From positions 77,311,912 through 77,375,911 of the forward strand of contig NC_092793.1 in assembly GCF_918797505.1 (NCBI RefSeq): a stretch of 64,000 nucleotides of DNA. Direction: 5' to 3'. Shown piece after piece: positions 1-12,220 of the stretch (the first letter of the stretch is position 1; every line of letters starts with the position of its first letter). The position numbers were made by a program, and so were the translations under genes. This DNA comes from Bemisia tabaci (taxonomy: Eukaryota > Arthropoda > Insecta > Hemiptera > Aleyrodidae). The notes beneath the pieces are model-generated. The model was not told the DNA's origin. It worked only from the letters and a program-made list of their open reading frames with translations, and made no database searches.

Positions 1-1539
1 TTTTTTTGAAGTAGACCAAATCAATATCATTCCTTGAAATTTTCACAGAATTTTCTCCGCGCGAAGAGGAAAAATCACAGAAAGTTTCAAGACTGGACGT
101 TAAGTAGTTTTTCATTTAAAAAATAAAGTATGACAGGAAGTCTGCGACGTCGCAAACCGAGATACGTGGTTTGGTAGTTTCACCGTCGATATGTGGTATG
201 ACGGGAGTAGGAACAAATTTCCTGTTACCCGATGAAAGGTGATCATATACGAGTATGGAATGATTTGAGCAATGGGATTACACTTTGCAGTTAGGCACTA
301 CAATCTCTGGCTCATCCGTATTTACACTTATGCGCATAGGAAATCAAATGGTGCAATCGTTGTTTCTAAACTGAGCAAGGAATTATAGTTCCTAATTATA
401 AAATGGAGTCCAATTCTATTAAAGTCTGGTACTAATGTATATATCAAATGGGGGTGGGATTAAGAAGTGCCTCACAGTTGTCCTATTAAATTTTGACGAG
501 AACATACATCTCATGTTGTTTTTCAATTATTGTTACCCTGTCTATTGATCCATTAAGCACTTTGCTACATTTTATGACGTCCGCGTGCTCATAACCTGTA
601 TAGGACGCAGAACACCAACTGATGATGATGTGATTGATGAGGTGATTTTACTGGACCTCAACAACATTTTTAACTAATTAGTATGAAGTTTTCACGAGAA
701 ATCATCTCATGTTGTAATTCAATTTTACCCTCTATATTTATTCAATCCATCACTACGGATTCCAAGATACCGAAGTTCCTTCATTTCATTGGGTATGCAA
801 TCTGATCTCCGGAGAGTTAAAATAGTTGCTGTAAGTCAAAGCAAATCGCCAGTCAGTTTTTGAAAAAAGACGAGTTGTAATAAAATGAAGTTACAAGAAA
901 GCAATTTTGGAAAAATCAAATTAAACATGTAATAATAGTTTTTGAAGTCAAGGGAAATATCTCGTTCCGTAAATTGAAAAAAAGTTTAATTTAATAACCA
1001 TCAGTAATTTGTAGAGTGCAAATAAAATCTATACATTTAATATTTACAGTAAATGTCTGATCATGAATATATCAATCACGCCAATAAATTGCCGTTGAGG
1101 TATCATTAAGAATATGTTTTATTTTGAATCTATCCTTAATATTAACTTACTATCTCACTGGTATTCTCATGCTCCTTCTTTTCTTACTCGTTAAAGGACA
1201 TAAAGTAACTAGATTCATTCAGACAAGAGAACATTTTCACGAGAATTTTAAAAGAGCTTTTTGAAAGCCCGATAGGTGCATTCTTTGACGGTAAAGACGT
1301 GTTCACCAGGTCCTTTTTCAAGGGTCTTTAATTTCATAGCAAAAGTTCCACGAGAGTAAAACTTAAGCATGAACGTTTCCCTTATATTTCTTGCGTCGAA
1401 GTCCTCATAATGGTACGTTTAAAGTTGCTCCGTTCATTTCCTTTCAATGTGTTCCCGCTTCACGTGCGCTGTACATGTTAAATTAATAGGTGCCTTTTAG
1501 TGCTGTTCCTTCTTTTGAATGAGGCGCTGCCGGCTGGCA
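1..1539. other. AT-rich intergenic or intronic DNA
   Basis: No coding region, RNA gene or intact element is recognised. Bases about 1-190 are the end of a common inverted-repeat family (motif GAGATACGTGGTTTGG, then TTTCACCGTCGAT), cut by the window edge; other copies lie near 21.2, 25.4, 38.65, 40.35-40.59 and 47.4 kb. Two diverged direct copies of a segment of about 70 bp containing CATCTCATGTTGT lie at about 489-560 and 690-750. Confidence 0.5.
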
Positions 1540-1953
1540 CACTGAAAAAAAATCTCGGTGGATTTACTAAGAAAAGGGTAAAATTACCAAGAATTCAGGG
1601 TTCTATTTGATCCCAGTTTTTTCTTGGTAAAATTACCATTTAAGGAATTGGTAATTTTATCGAGAAATCTCGATAAAATTATTGAACTTTTCTCGGTAAT
1701 TTTACTGGACCTTGGTAAAAACGCCAATATTTTTTATCGACTGTGGTAGAATGACCAAGATAAAATGGCAAAGTTACCGGGAATTGATTACCAATAAATG
1801 TGGTATTCTTACCTGAAAAAAACAGTAAAAATACCGGTTTTTAGGTAAGCTCACTAGTCTGTCTTGGTAAAATTTCCAATTATTGGTAAAAAAAGTGAGA
1901 TGGTAAAGGTACCAACGGACCTTGGTAAAAACGCCGAGCACTTTTTTTCAGTG
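1540..1953. mobile_element. CACTGAAAAAAA-ended foldback element (copy 1)
   Basis: The ends are inverted (CACTGAAAAAAAA at left, TTTTTTTCAGTG at right). The interior has no open frame and is packed with variants of the palindromic word TTGGTAAAATTACC in both orientations, more than ten by eye. The same terminal motif with TA target duplications bounds the elements at 30400-31545 and 58778-60224, which suggests a Tc1/mariner-type non-autonomous element. The flanks of this copy (CA and TT) show no duplication. Confidence 0.75.
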
Positions 1954-3577
1954 TTTTGAGGATATATCGTGCACGGTTTAAATCTCATATCCTAACCATC
2001 TCGTCTTGAAATTGATAATTTTGCCCCGATTGATTCATTTCTACCTCGCCTGTGAAGTTGGAATGATTTTTCGAGAACGGGCCACAATCGTGTTAAATAT
2101 GTAGAAAGCAATCAAAACAAAGTGGATGAGCAAGCATAAATTATTTCTCTGATTGCCTCGGACATTCTGGGTCAATTTCAACCTATTTTAAAAATAAAAT
2201 GTCATATTGAACTGAATTAAAGGCAGTACCTATGGCTGTGATAAGTAAAATCTTTCATTCTAATTATTGCGTCCGATTTTATCAATTGCATTTTTTTTAA
2301 ATTTCCACTCCCCTGGTCCATAGAGGGCGTAAAAACCACTACAAAATGCCATAAGTGCTTTTTAGAATAATTTACCCTTGGTTATCAGTAAACTATAGAC
2401 TTGGGTACATAAACTTTAAATTTACAAAACGCCACACCGCAGAATGTTTCCAAACTACCACAGGCTCATTTTAAGTTCGAAAAGCACTATACAAATTTGT
2501 GAGCAATTAAGTGGTGATCCAAACCCAATTTTTGACTCTGAATGATTGTTTGATACCAAATGAAATAAGATCAACACTCAATTTATTATTACTATATAAT
2601 TTTTATAGTCCCTCTAGATAAAGACAAGCCTGTGAAAATTCAAAATATCATGTTTTTTTTTTGGGGGGGGGGGGGGGACTAACCTTGATCAACTATGTTT
2701 ATATGTTTAATTCCATCGTGATCCTATTTTCGGACCAGGTACTTAATGCGTCCTCGTTATCAGTAGGTGGATTAGATTTGAAATCCAGCCCACACGAATT
2801 ATGCGTATAGCAAGCTGCCTACGAGACTAGTTTGTCAAAGGGAGGATATAGGGATGTGACACGTAATTATCGCGAGTGAGAAAACCCAATTGACTCGCAG
2901 ACAAAGTTCTTTGAGTACAAGGAGGAGGGATGGAAAGGAGGAGTGAGGAGACACTTTACCCAGGCGAAGCAGATAGAAACATCGTCGTTAGCATGATAAG
3001 AGGACGCATTAACCCGATAAGCTAACATCAGATGCTGAGCGTTCACCCTATAATGGAGGATCCAGCATTGTGTGACAACAGTCCATTATGAGGTCACCAA
3101 TTGTGAAGTGATGTTAACCATCTTCCCTCTGAGACCAGAGTCGCGGCGTCGATGCAAAATCTCAGAGTTGAAGCAGACGGTTTGCCAAATCTAACCATAG
3201 CTAGTGGCACTACCATTCTGCCCCCGTCAGTTTGCAACCTATTTGGACAACGTGGAAGAATAAAATGTTCTGTTTGCAGCCAGAAATATTTTGTTTAAAA
3301 TCATTTCATTCATAGATCACGGAATAAAATCATGGAGTATCTGGTCCTGTTAATATTTTCTGAATCGGATTTCTTGTTGAGACAATCAAAATTCCCGTTT
3401 CCACAATGGGTTTCTTGTCACGACAAGATTCCTTTTTCCAACAATGTCCTCATTTCCTTCCTTTTTCTTCCTTATGACGAAGGAAATCAGTTAGATTCAG
3501 CGAACTGATCAGCAAAACAAAGGGAATTATTGAGATAAAAATATACACGAGGTGTCCCTGATAAAATTACCAAGAAT
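1954..3577. other. AT-rich non-coding DNA with a poly-G tract and a small inverted repeat
   Basis: No gene is recognised. A T9G15 homopolymer run lies at about 2654-2677. A short inverted pair containing TAATGCGTCCTC is found near 2747-2763 and 2990-3014, probably the ends of a degenerate element of about 280 bp. Confidence 0.45.
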
Positions 3578-4030
3578 GGGTCTGTTGCACTGGTCATAGA
3601 TTCGTGTTTTGATACTTGAGCCTTTCAGAATAGCCACAAACAATAAGATCATCCTATAATATCCTAACAGCAACTCTCTACGTTCAATGTTAACGGAGTT
3701 ATTGCGATTTGAAAAAGTTGGTTCATAACGTCATCCACAGAGGTAGTACCACCCTCGGTTTCTTCTACCTTGCTTTCATCCGGGTTTCACCTTGAGAAAC
3801 TAGTGAAAAGTGTGTCTCCCTGACAAATGAATGCATAAGATGGCAGAAACCAAGGGTGTCACCTGTCACTTCCGCGATAGATGACGTCATTAAACGATTT
3901 TTTTTAAAGCGCAATATCTCCGTTTAATATTGAATGTACAGTGATGCTGTTTTGACAGATCTCATTATTTTTGGCTAGTCCACAAGAACCAAGCATGAAA
4001 AAAAGTTTCTGTACCCAGTGCAACTGACCC
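3578..4030. mobile_element. Inverted-repeat element with GTTGCACTGG ends
   Basis: The left end GGGTCTGTTGCACTGG (3578-3593) is matched by the inverted right end CCAGTGCAACTGACCC (4015-4030). The interior holds GACGTCAT sites and a hairpin-like arrangement similar to the element at 12590-12999. The open frames inside are short and look like chance. Confidence 0.6.
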
Positions 4031-4100
4031 ACTGGCAAAAGTTTCTCAAATAAAATTGCGTGCAGACAATGTGCACCCAATCGTTGTAATCCCACACGCA

Positions 4101-5036
4101 CCCTGGTAAAAATTGGCGATAGGAGCTGCGTTTCAAAATACCATAGGAGTTTTTTTAGCCGACTGAAAAAGGCGATAGAAAATCATATAGCTGGCTGTAG
4201 AAAGTGTAAAAAATCATAAGACCGGACTACACGAAGCGATAAAAAATTAAACAGTCGGGCTATAGTTCCTGTCGCCAGGCTTTACACTTTATCGCCTGGC
4301 TGTTGCTTTTTCGCCATCGGCTATAAAAGGCTATAAGAAATTGTGTAGAAATTCGTGTGCTTTGTAAATCCGCAAGGTTGTACGAAATCACCATAATATT
4401 TACAAAACGTACATTATATTTTCCTTTAATACATATTTGTTTTCATCAATTAAAATGAGAATAATCCATACAGAGTGTGCAAACATTTCAAAGTCATGAG
4501 TTGAACAACGCAGACTGCACGAGATTAAATATTAGAGCCTAACACAGAGCGGAGCGGCGGCGCACTGGCGCCTACAAACCTAACAGGGATACTTCAAGCA
4601 CTGCGCAATGCGTGAAGTGTCCCTGTTAGGTTTGTAGGCGCCAATGCGCCTGTGCCGCAGCGTATGTACCACGCGGCACTTGAAGCAACTATTTCACACC
4701 AGAGGTATTGCACAGTATCGTATACGAAATTAAAGGCGCTCCAACATATTAGGAATGGCAGGCATCCTTCAAAAGTACGGAGCTTCCCTCGCTAAATAAA
4801 TTAAGATACTACGGCCCAAAAAGAGAGCGGTAGTCCAAAAACTCACTAAGTCCTAGCATCCGTAATTAGTAGCGGATAGCATACACTTTATCGTCAGGCT
4901 GTTGCTTAATCGCCATCGGCTATAAAAGGCTATAAGAAATTGTGTAGCCGGCTATAGAAGCTATTGGAAATCGTACAGTCGGCTGTATGTCTATGGTATT
5001 TTGGAACACAGATTCTACTGCCAATTTTTACCAGGG
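4101..5036. mobile_element. CCCTGGTAAAA element, copy 1 (936 bp)
   Basis: The ends CCCTGGTAAAAATTGGCGAT and inverted TTTTTACCAGGG bound a non-coding body. Most of the body is made of GGCTATA / TATAGCC words in both orientations. A 76-bp near-palindrome (4567-4642) starting and ending in GGCGCC lies at the centre. Two more copies of the same size and order are at 30451-31383 (opposite orientation) and 56110-57024. Short direct CA flanks could be a 2-bp target duplication. Confidence 0.8.
4567..4642. repeat. 76-bp GGCGCC palindrome, imperfect copy
   Basis: Two arms of about 37 bp each contain CTACAAACCTAACAGGGATA and its reverse complement and meet at a GCGC centre. A few mismatches distinguish it from the perfect copies at 30864-30939 and 56568-56643. 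It is predicted to extrude a long hairpin. Confidence 0.85.
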
Positions 5037-5794
5037 CAGTGGCTAAGCGAACGATAACTGCACAGGCCACACGCCGCGGTACAAAAAATATGTGGACGCT
5101 AAATATAGGATTCTCGATCAGATGTCAAAACGTCAAATTCCTTTTTCTGCTCTACGGCAGAGGGAGGTCGTCCATATTTTATTATGAAAACGCTGCGTTT
5201 GTCGATGACACGATTACGGGAAACCGAGGAGGAGAATATCGAGTATCCGTCGGAACAATGAAAGCATAACCGGAGAGAGATAAAACTTTTATCCAGAGAA
5301 TCGATGAAAGACAATACTTTTCTACAGTATCAATTGAGCTCAGAGGTCGCCGTCACTATTGAACTAACGGCAATTAAGCTCGCTGTCCTCGGTATATTGT
5401 ATTAACAACATCCACTGCTTTACAACTTGCTCTCAAACAGTCGGTGGAATCGAATTCTATACACAAGCTGATTGTGTAAACGTAGTTCCGAGGAAAAGGT
5501 TCGTATATCTACATAGTGATTATATGGGTCCAAAGAGCACAAACAAATTCCAGAGTGTCGATGTAAGGCTGTAAATTTAATGATAGCTCTGAAAAATGTT
5601 ACCTCTTTTTCATTTTTTTATTTTATTCTTTAATTTTTTTTTGAACTTAAAACTAGCTGTACTGCACTTCATCGGTGAAACTCCCAAACCACGTATCTCG
5701 TTAGCCGTTTTCCAGAATATCCGCTTTGTATTTTTTGAAGGAGAACAAATACAGCGCGATGCCGCGATCATTGTAACGGGAGTTCGGATAATCG
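5037..5794. other. Non-coding DNA, no feature recognised
   Basis: Overlapping short frames on both strands show no protein-like pattern. Around 5655-5710 there is a reverse fragment of the GAGATACGTGGTTT repeat family. Confidence 0.4.
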
Positions 5795-6000
5795 CGCCAA
5801 ACAGTGCAGCCGGCGGTAAACGTATATTAGCGCCTGCAAGACTGTAGAAATACTTCACGCATTGCGCCAAACAGTGCGGTCAGCGCACAGCTTATATCAG
5901 CGCCTACAAGACTGCAGGAATACTTCTCGTATTGAGCTAAACGCAGTGTAGTCGGTCAGTTGGCCTGAAACACATTATGGCGCCTATAAGACTGTAGGTA
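5795..6000. repeat. Tandem array of half-palindrome units
   Basis: About three diverged units of 70-80 bp, each with GCGCCTACAAGACTGTAG.. and TACTTCACGCATTGCG followed by an AGTGCGGTCRG segment. The unit resembles one arm of the 76-bp GGCGCC palindrome, with GACTG in place of ACCTAAC. Related arrays are at 38140-38310 (inverted) and 53100-53370. Confidence 0.65.
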
Positions 6001-6899
6001 GGAATGCTGTTGGACTGCGAGTCATCATTTTTTTACTTTCTGCTCCAGTTTTTACCATAGTAAAAGGGGAAATATGTATCCTCAATGTAACGACTCATAA
6101 ACTCAGATGAGATTTAACAGCATGACATTAACAAAAACATCGCGTCGAAAGTTTTGATACTTTTATTTGAGATCATTTAGGTGAATTCGCGGAAACTTTT
6201 CAGAAAATCTGTGTGTAGCTTTTTAAAAACATAATTAAAAATAAAACATGAAAGTGGTGCATAACGTTGCAATCAGAGATAAATACATTCTTTCGGATGT
6301 CCCCGTCGTGTTTTGAATCCATCCATCTCTTAAAAAACTTGAACATGGTTGTTCTACGGTTTTTTACGTGTGGTTTTTTTTTTCAGTAGTTGGTGGCCAG
6401 AGGCTCCTAGTTCACTTTTTAAATGTCTACAAAAGCTCTCTCGGCCATTCGTGCTGCGAGGGCTATCCATCGAAGAGAGACATGCCCGTAAATGAATAGG
6501 GAATTAACAGTCTTCCGCGATGTTGCAATATACCACAAACTTCGAAGGTTGCCAGATTAACGATTCCTCTTTGAATATTGAATATTCGCGCAAAGATATG
6601 AGTTTTCAGTACCAGAAAAATTTGCGCAATCCTATGCAAATCCAGAAAGGTAAAAGAGGGGGCATTCGCGCAATTCTATTGCAGCCCTTTCTCCTATGTC
6701 CGCTGAATTTTCCTTTCACTTTTCAGAGAAGGTTCCGTCAGAGCGGATGATTTTTTTCATTCTTACCTGCCATTTGCGTATAATGGTTTTTTTTTTTCAA
6801 TATATATTTTTATTTTAATTGTGCTGAAAAATATTTGAGCTCCGTGTGAGTTTATCATCTCTTGATTAAATGAGGAGGAGGGGAAGGAGGTTGTGTAAG
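6001..6899. other. Non-coding DNA, no feature recognised
   Basis: AT-rich with homopolymer T runs. No domain-like reading frame, RNA gene or bounded element is seen. Confidence 0.35.
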
Positions 6900-6929
6900 A
6901 CAGTACAAAACCTAAGACAGAATAACGAT

Positions 6930-7126
6930 AGCTGCTATCTCTTGTATCACCGGAAGACGACAAAATGAGAAATCACCATATTTTCATTCTCAGGATATGA
7001 AAGATTTTGCCGCTTTCTTTCATTTGTATTTTTTTGATACTTGTTTCAAAAATCGAAAAATGTGCCGCCCCCTAAATTTGCCGCCATGGGCCATGGCCCA
7101 TGTGCCCTTCCCACCCTTCAATCCAA
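6930..7126 (-). mobile_element. Truncated hAT-family fragment
   Basis: The segment containing GCCGCCCCCTAAATTTGCCG and CTCTTGTATCACCGGAAGACG is the reverse complement of the left portion of the intact hAT-type element at 52760-53685. Only one terminus can be matched, so this copy is truncated and diverged. Confidence 0.55.
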
Positions 7127-7450
7127 CTCTGGAAGTTACAACGCATCTCCGATCTTTTTTGGATGCATATTTATTTCATGAAGGTGCCTCAGCAATTGTA
7201 GCAGATATTCCGTAGATGAGCCCTCTATATTCAGAGCCCTTTTTTTATTAACAACTATTTTAATTATACCCCAATGGTGACGAGATGTAATTCGGGAATC
7301 ACTATTATGAAGGATTTCGATATATGAAAATTCATTATACTATCAGAGCTGGTATAATTTTCCTCATCATTTCAGAAATCTGATTTTTCATTTCGTTCTT
7401 CTGAACCTATCTTTACTATAGATCAGGACCAGATATGAGAGTAGGATCAA

Positions 7451-7576
7451 TTGGACGTATTTCTGTCAAACGGAACTATGTGCAATATCACGTGAGCCCT
7501 GTTATGCATATATTCTTATGGGTCTCATAGCTCACGTCTTAATGCACATAGTTCCGTTTGGTAGAAATACGTCCAA
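7451..7576. mobile_element. Palindromic MITE, TTGGACGTATTT family (copy 1)
   Basis: The arms TTGGACGTATTTCTG.. and ..AGAAATACGTCCAA pair over roughly 35 bp, each including GGAACTATGTGC or its complement. Related copies are at 26602-26682, 63479-63603 and a stretched one at 23568-23909. No coding capacity. Confidence 0.75.
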
Positions 7577-8205
7577 TTTGACCCCCATACACATAAATTC
7601 CAATATATATTGAATACTTTAATTTTCTTAATGTCGGGGTTTTGTGACATGGTCACACTATGAACTAAATATAAATAGTTTAAAATAAAGGGGGCTTTTC
7701 GCAGCTCGCGAAGTTGGCGTTAAAGGGCGAGAAGTGCCTTCTGGAGGTCGGGCCTCGTAGTGACCAAGGGGCGTATCCCCTGGGATTATCTCTGGTCACA
7801 AATTCTATATCAGTTGTGTAGGTCCAACGCTGTTCGAGTTCGATGGAATCGAGTGATTGCGTTCTGCCTGCGTCAGAGTATGAATATTTACAGGCTGTCA
7901 CGGGCTCACGGGCTCCTCATCAACTGCTCTTTCTCCGAAGCTCCGCCTCCGGTGAAGTGTTACGCGCTCTGATTATGAGTTTTGCGGGGCATTCGCCAAT
8001 TCGGAGCCATAAACTGGGAGCCGAGGCTCAGCCGGGTATCACAAAAGGGAAATTCGTGTTCGCGTCAGTGCCTGCCGCTCCTGTTGCCACTGTGCCATCA
8101 TGTTTTTGACGTTATAATGCCATGCGCCCCGAAGAAACGCGGAGCGATCCCCTAAAATCCAGTGTTGCCATGCTTTGTGCGAAATACATCAAAACTCAAG
8201 GTCTA
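7577..8205. other. Unassigned GC-richer block
   Basis: From about 7687 to 8110 base composition rises to a level unusual for the neighbourhood, and three short frames are open on both strands. None shows a domain, splice context or repeat partner inside the window. It could be a transposon fragment or a unique island; I cannot decide. Confidence 0.3.
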
Positions 8206-8472
8206 AATTGAATCGGTGAGAACGGAAACACACCAACTCGAGAAAATTAAAATAATGAAGACGGACACGAAACCGCACAGTAGGTGAAGAAGTTGGTTCA
8301 AGGAAAAATACTTTTGGGACCGGAAGATAAGTACTTGAGGACACGTCAAAGGTCCGAGTTGGAACAAATTCACTAACTTCATGTAGCCATCATAAAAATT
8401 GACTGTCTTCAATGAAAATTGAGTATTTTCGAGTTATCGAGTTGGTGTGTTTTCGAACTCACTGATTCAATT
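8206..8472. mobile_element. Inverted-repeat element with ATTGAATC ends
   Basis: The left arm carrying AAACACACCAACTCGA near 8225 is repeated inverted near 8430-8450, and the outer ends AATTGAATCGGTGAG and CTCACTGATTCAATT pair. The right end touches the start of the next element. Non-coding. Confidence 0.55.
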
Positions 8473-8896
8473 AGAGTAACTTGCTAAAGAGTGTATCGCC
8501 ACGTGGCTATCATGTCGTTTTTGATTTGCTTCCTCATTTTGAATATTATGGAGCTTTTTGGGCCCAAAAATGGCGGACGCTGTATAGGTAAATATGAATA
8601 CAAAATGACATCAATGTTGTTTTATTTGCATATCGCAACGAGAACTTGACTCAAGCGCATTATTACGACGTATTTACATAGTTTTACGGCTAATCGTGTG
8701 CTATTCTCGAGAGAACTCATTTTGGCTATTTCAGGTTGGTAGCACGCGCGGTTGGTGATAACGGTCAAAATTTGCGGCAATGACCCTCCTCCCATCCTCG
8801 AAAACTAAAACAAAGCGCCTTCATTTTTAGGTCCTATAAGGCCTCCATGAAAAGTGAAGGACCGATATTTCTACAATCTCTCTATCAAGTTACTCT
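8473..8896. mobile_element. AGAGTAACTTG element, copy 1
   Basis: The ends AGAGTAACTTGCTAAAGAG and CTCTCTATCAAGTTACTCT are inverted, with TA next to GAGTAAC on both sides. The interior includes CCCAAAAATGGCGGACGCTG and ATTTGCATATCGCAACGAGA. A second copy carrying two later insertions is at 11611-12533; comparison of the two defines those insertions exactly. Confidence 0.75.
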
Positions 8897-10554
8897 AGTC
8901 TAAATGGGGCGGTTGGACTTGGTTATTTTATTTCATTTTATCACATCCAAATCATTAGACTTCGGAATATGTTGAATCAAATACTATGCTACAATCCCTG
9001 GCCGCTGCGGCCAAACTTTCAGTGGGCGTTTTGCGCTTCCAAAGGCCTGATTTGAGAGCCTCATTGAGTTAATTTAAACAAAACGGGCTCATATAGGGAA
9101 TATCTCCTACGGATGGCCACAAAAATCATGAAAATCGGTCCGGTATCTGTAGAACGATCTAAGAAAAAAAATGAAGATTTACATTGTTTAAATGGGAGGA
9201 TTCCAAACTTTATCAAATAGCATACAAAAACCTAAGGTCATATTTCCAAAATTTGAATATACATTGGACGTATCGAAGGACTATCATCATGTTGATAGCC
9301 GTAAAAATTCGTAGGAATTAGCTCGGTAGGAAGAATTGTAGCAAAAAATGAAAGTTTAGGGGTCAGAGAGGTTAGAGCAATGAAGGTAATTGATGAAATG
9401 ACCCAACAAATCCAATTGAATGGCCATCGCTCGCATCAAAACAGTGGCTTCAATATTCGAGCGGAAAAGTGACACTCTTCAGGAAGAAAATATTTCGAAA
9501 TTACGGACTGTAGAATAGAGATATTTTACAAAAGGTCATTTCGCGGTATACGACGACTCATTCAGCTAGTGGTGCCGAGGCGTATTCATGAATCCAATTA
9601 AAAAGAAACTCTCATACTGGCCTCTAGGGTGGAGACACGAAAGAGAAAACTTTAAAAACAAAATATTTCATCCAAATGACCTCCGATTGAAAGCTTAATT
9701 AATATACACAATCACAACAGAACACATTCCAGATTTGCTTTGTTCTCCTCTGCCGCAGGATAGACCCTTTCAGTTGGAACCTAATAATACCTTTCATCCC
9801 TTTTGTTGCCTTGTGCATGAATATTAGAATTTCAGATTTAAATTTACTATTTTCGTTATTTTATTTTACGTTTAATATTATTATTTCAAGGTTTTATGAG
9901 CTCTATTTTTTGAACCATCAATAAGAAATGCATCGCATGTTCATTGCACTTATGAACTATTTACTCTTTAGATGTATCTCTATGTCTTTGAATATCGATG
10001 GCTAAAGTGAGAAACCACGTCCTCTCCGTTTGCTTTAATATGACAGATGCTTTGGCCATACAAATTTCATAGATTGATGGTTCACGCATTGATGCTGATG
10101 GAAATTTTTTGAACGTACTTTTGTTGCTTTATTTTTGGGGCAGTTAACTCCAAAATCATTTATACCATTAAAAATGGGTTTTCTCACTGTTGATCCGTAT
10201 TTTTTTAAAAAAAGAAAAAATAACCCAAAGAAAACTCAAATATTAGACAACAATTTAGAAAGAGAAACAACTATTGGCATCTATCTACGTATGGGAATTT
10301 ACGGCTCGTATCGTGGTTTTCAGATGAAAGATTGTAATTCCATTCCAAGGTTGCAATATATCGATTCGAGAAATTTAGTTTATTTTTAGAAATACGAACA
10401 AATCATTTTTGTAAATCGAAGAAAAATTTGAGAAATTTCAGTATTAAAAAATGTCAACAGTCTCTTTCAAAAATTACAATTCTTGAGTGGACATTTTGCA
10501 ATGCTGGAATGTACTTACGGTGTTTTGTCTGCTTGGGGAACAACAATCTATTGC
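8897..10554. other. AT-rich non-coding DNA with a recurrent short motif
   Basis: No gene is supported. Around 9115-9330 the motif AAAATCATGAAAATCGGT occurs intact and as a degenerate form; related motifs recur at about 17270-17480, suggesting a shared decayed element. A lysine- and isoleucine-rich frame at 10135-10389 reflects AT composition. Confidence 0.4.
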
Positions 10555-10786
10555 TCACTTGGAAAAAAAAGTATCTTTGGATCCAAAGTCTATGCTCATA
10601 AAAAATTTGCCAAGAAAAAATACTCTTGATCAAATCCGATTTTTGCTTGAGGCTATAGCTTAGCCTTTTACTTTAAGCGGATTTCCTTTTAATTCAAGCA
10701 GAAATCAGCTTGAATCAAGAGTATTTTTTCTTGTCAAATGTTTTAAAAAGTCCCGGTTCTCGATCCAAGAGGCTTTTTTTCCCAGA
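10555..10786. mobile_element. TTGAATCAAG-word MITE, degenerate copy
   Basis: A-tract and T-tract ends (CTTGGAAAAAAAA, TTTTTTTCCCAGAG) flank inverted segments with ACTCTTGATCAA and TTGAATCAAGAGT. It matches the layout of the better preserved copies at 23914-24143 and 27239-27455. Confidence 0.6.
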
Positions 10787-10919
10787 GTTTCTAAGATTGA
10801 GTTAAAGATAATGTCTTATTCAACCTTATTATTATAGTTCTTTTTTATTATAATGTCTTATTCTTAATCAGCCAGACTTCGAACTGGTGTCAATACATGA
10901 CATTGTACAGTCTGGATTC

Positions 10920-11605
10920 ACCGTAACCTCAACTTATTTTGCCCGACTCCTTCTCTTGTAGAATGTTTCCTCTTCAGCCCCCCCCCCCCCCCATCTCACA
11001 CGGAGAGGGTCTATCATCGACATTCCCTCGTGCCGCTGCATCCCTCGCAGACGGGGGTGGAGAAGCGACGCCACGACACGGGGGGGGGGGGGGGGGAACG
11101 GGGGGTTCTCACGGGCCGTTGGGTTGGGGGGAATTCCTCGTTGGGGACCACGCAGGGTCTCCGGGATGAGTTTCCGAGAGGAAGCGATGCGGGGAGGAAT
11201 TAGAAGTGCATTAAGGGAAATCCATGCAAGCCGATGCTCATTGCGATCCGTGACGCGCTCGTGCGGGTACGTGCGGAGAGCGTGCGAAACGGGAGGGGGA
11301 GGGGGGAGGTATTGGGCTCCTCGACAAAGAATCGCATGGCATCGCCCGGGTTGTCATTGTCAAATTTACGTTGGCTGCTTTGAGGCTTCATCAACAAGTT
11401 AGCGAGCGGTGGCAACGAAATTCGCTCTGACAGCTGCCACCATTTATTACGCTTGGCGTCTGCGAGGCTCAGACGCGCGCGGCGGCGGCGGCGGCGTCCC
11501 CAGGGCTGCCACGTTCGTCGACGCAGCCGGAAGCGGCGTCGCTCGAAAGGGTCTCGTCCTCGGGGGGTCGCGGCATCATCCCAAATCAGCACCGAGTAAT
11601 ATTCT
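10920..11605. other. GC- and CpG-rich island
   Basis: The composition is much richer in GC and CpG than the surroundings, with C and G homopolymers at about 10979-10992 and 11081-11096. Overlapping open frames on both strands (up to 130 codons on the minus strand) are arginine-rich and typical of GC-rich sequence read in any frame. No repeat partner is seen in the window. It may be a conserved regulatory region or part of an untranslated first exon. Confidence 0.4.
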
Positions 11606-11651
11606 TCCAGGAGTAACTTGGTAGAGAGAGTATCGCTATGTGGGTATCATA

Positions 11652-11935
11652 GAGAAAAAAAGGAGGTGTTTGCATTTCGGAAATCTTGGACTTTTTTTGA
11701 TGACGTAGGTCGGCACAGCGACTTTTATCATCGATTTTCTTGGAATTGGTGAAATTTATGGAAAAAAGTATTTATATAAAAAGTGCTTGAAATTATATCA
11801 TGAGTTGATTTAAGCGAAAAAAATGTATGGTCCGTTTTCATACATCGAATTCCGGATTTCGCTGACCAGGTTGTACCGACCTATACGTCACAGGGTAGAC
11901 AAACCTCAAGGTGCAAACACTTCCTTTTTTTTCTC
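11652..11935. mobile_element. GAGAAAAAAAGG-ended MITE nested in 11611-12533
   Basis: Inverted ends GAGAAAAAAAGGAGGTGTTT and AAACACTTCCTTTTTTTTCTC are bordered by TA on both sides, a target duplication of the kind left by Tc1/mariner elements. The insertion is precise relative to the empty site in copy 1 near 8510. Confidence 0.75.
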
Positions 11936-12020
11936 TATGTGTGGATATCGCTTTTGATTGGCACCCTCGTTTTGAATTTCATGGAGATTTCGGGACCCAA
12001 AAATGGCGAACGCTGTATAA

Positions 12021-12220
12021 TTAAATGAGATATTATTGATGCTCCGCAGCCCGTGACAGGATATACAGTAGTAAAATAATTTACACTTTCACGAATACAA
12101 CCAAAACGTTTCGGCTGAAAACTCAGCCTTCCTCAGTTGGATAAACCAGTAGAAAATTGTAAAAATCTAAAAACGTAGTACTTGGCTGCACCTTTCAAAG
12201 TGAGAACCATGTTGTCATAA
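12021..12220 (-). mobile_element. Nested insertion with Penelope-like, hammerhead-like motif
   Basis: This block of about 200 bp interrupts copy 2 of the AGAGTAACTTG element. Read on the minus strand, 12136 to 12108 gives CTGAGGA, a stem GGCTGA/TCAGCC with a short loop, then GAAAC. That is the order of the conserved core of hammerhead ribozymes known from the ends of Penelope-like retroelements, with one extra A before stem II. The outer stems were not verified, so the assignment is tentative. Confidence 0.4.

Noticed and set aside
11124..11624. Open frames up to 130 codons on both strands
   Set aside because: GC-rich sequence keeps several frames open; products are Arg-rich with no domain or splice context.
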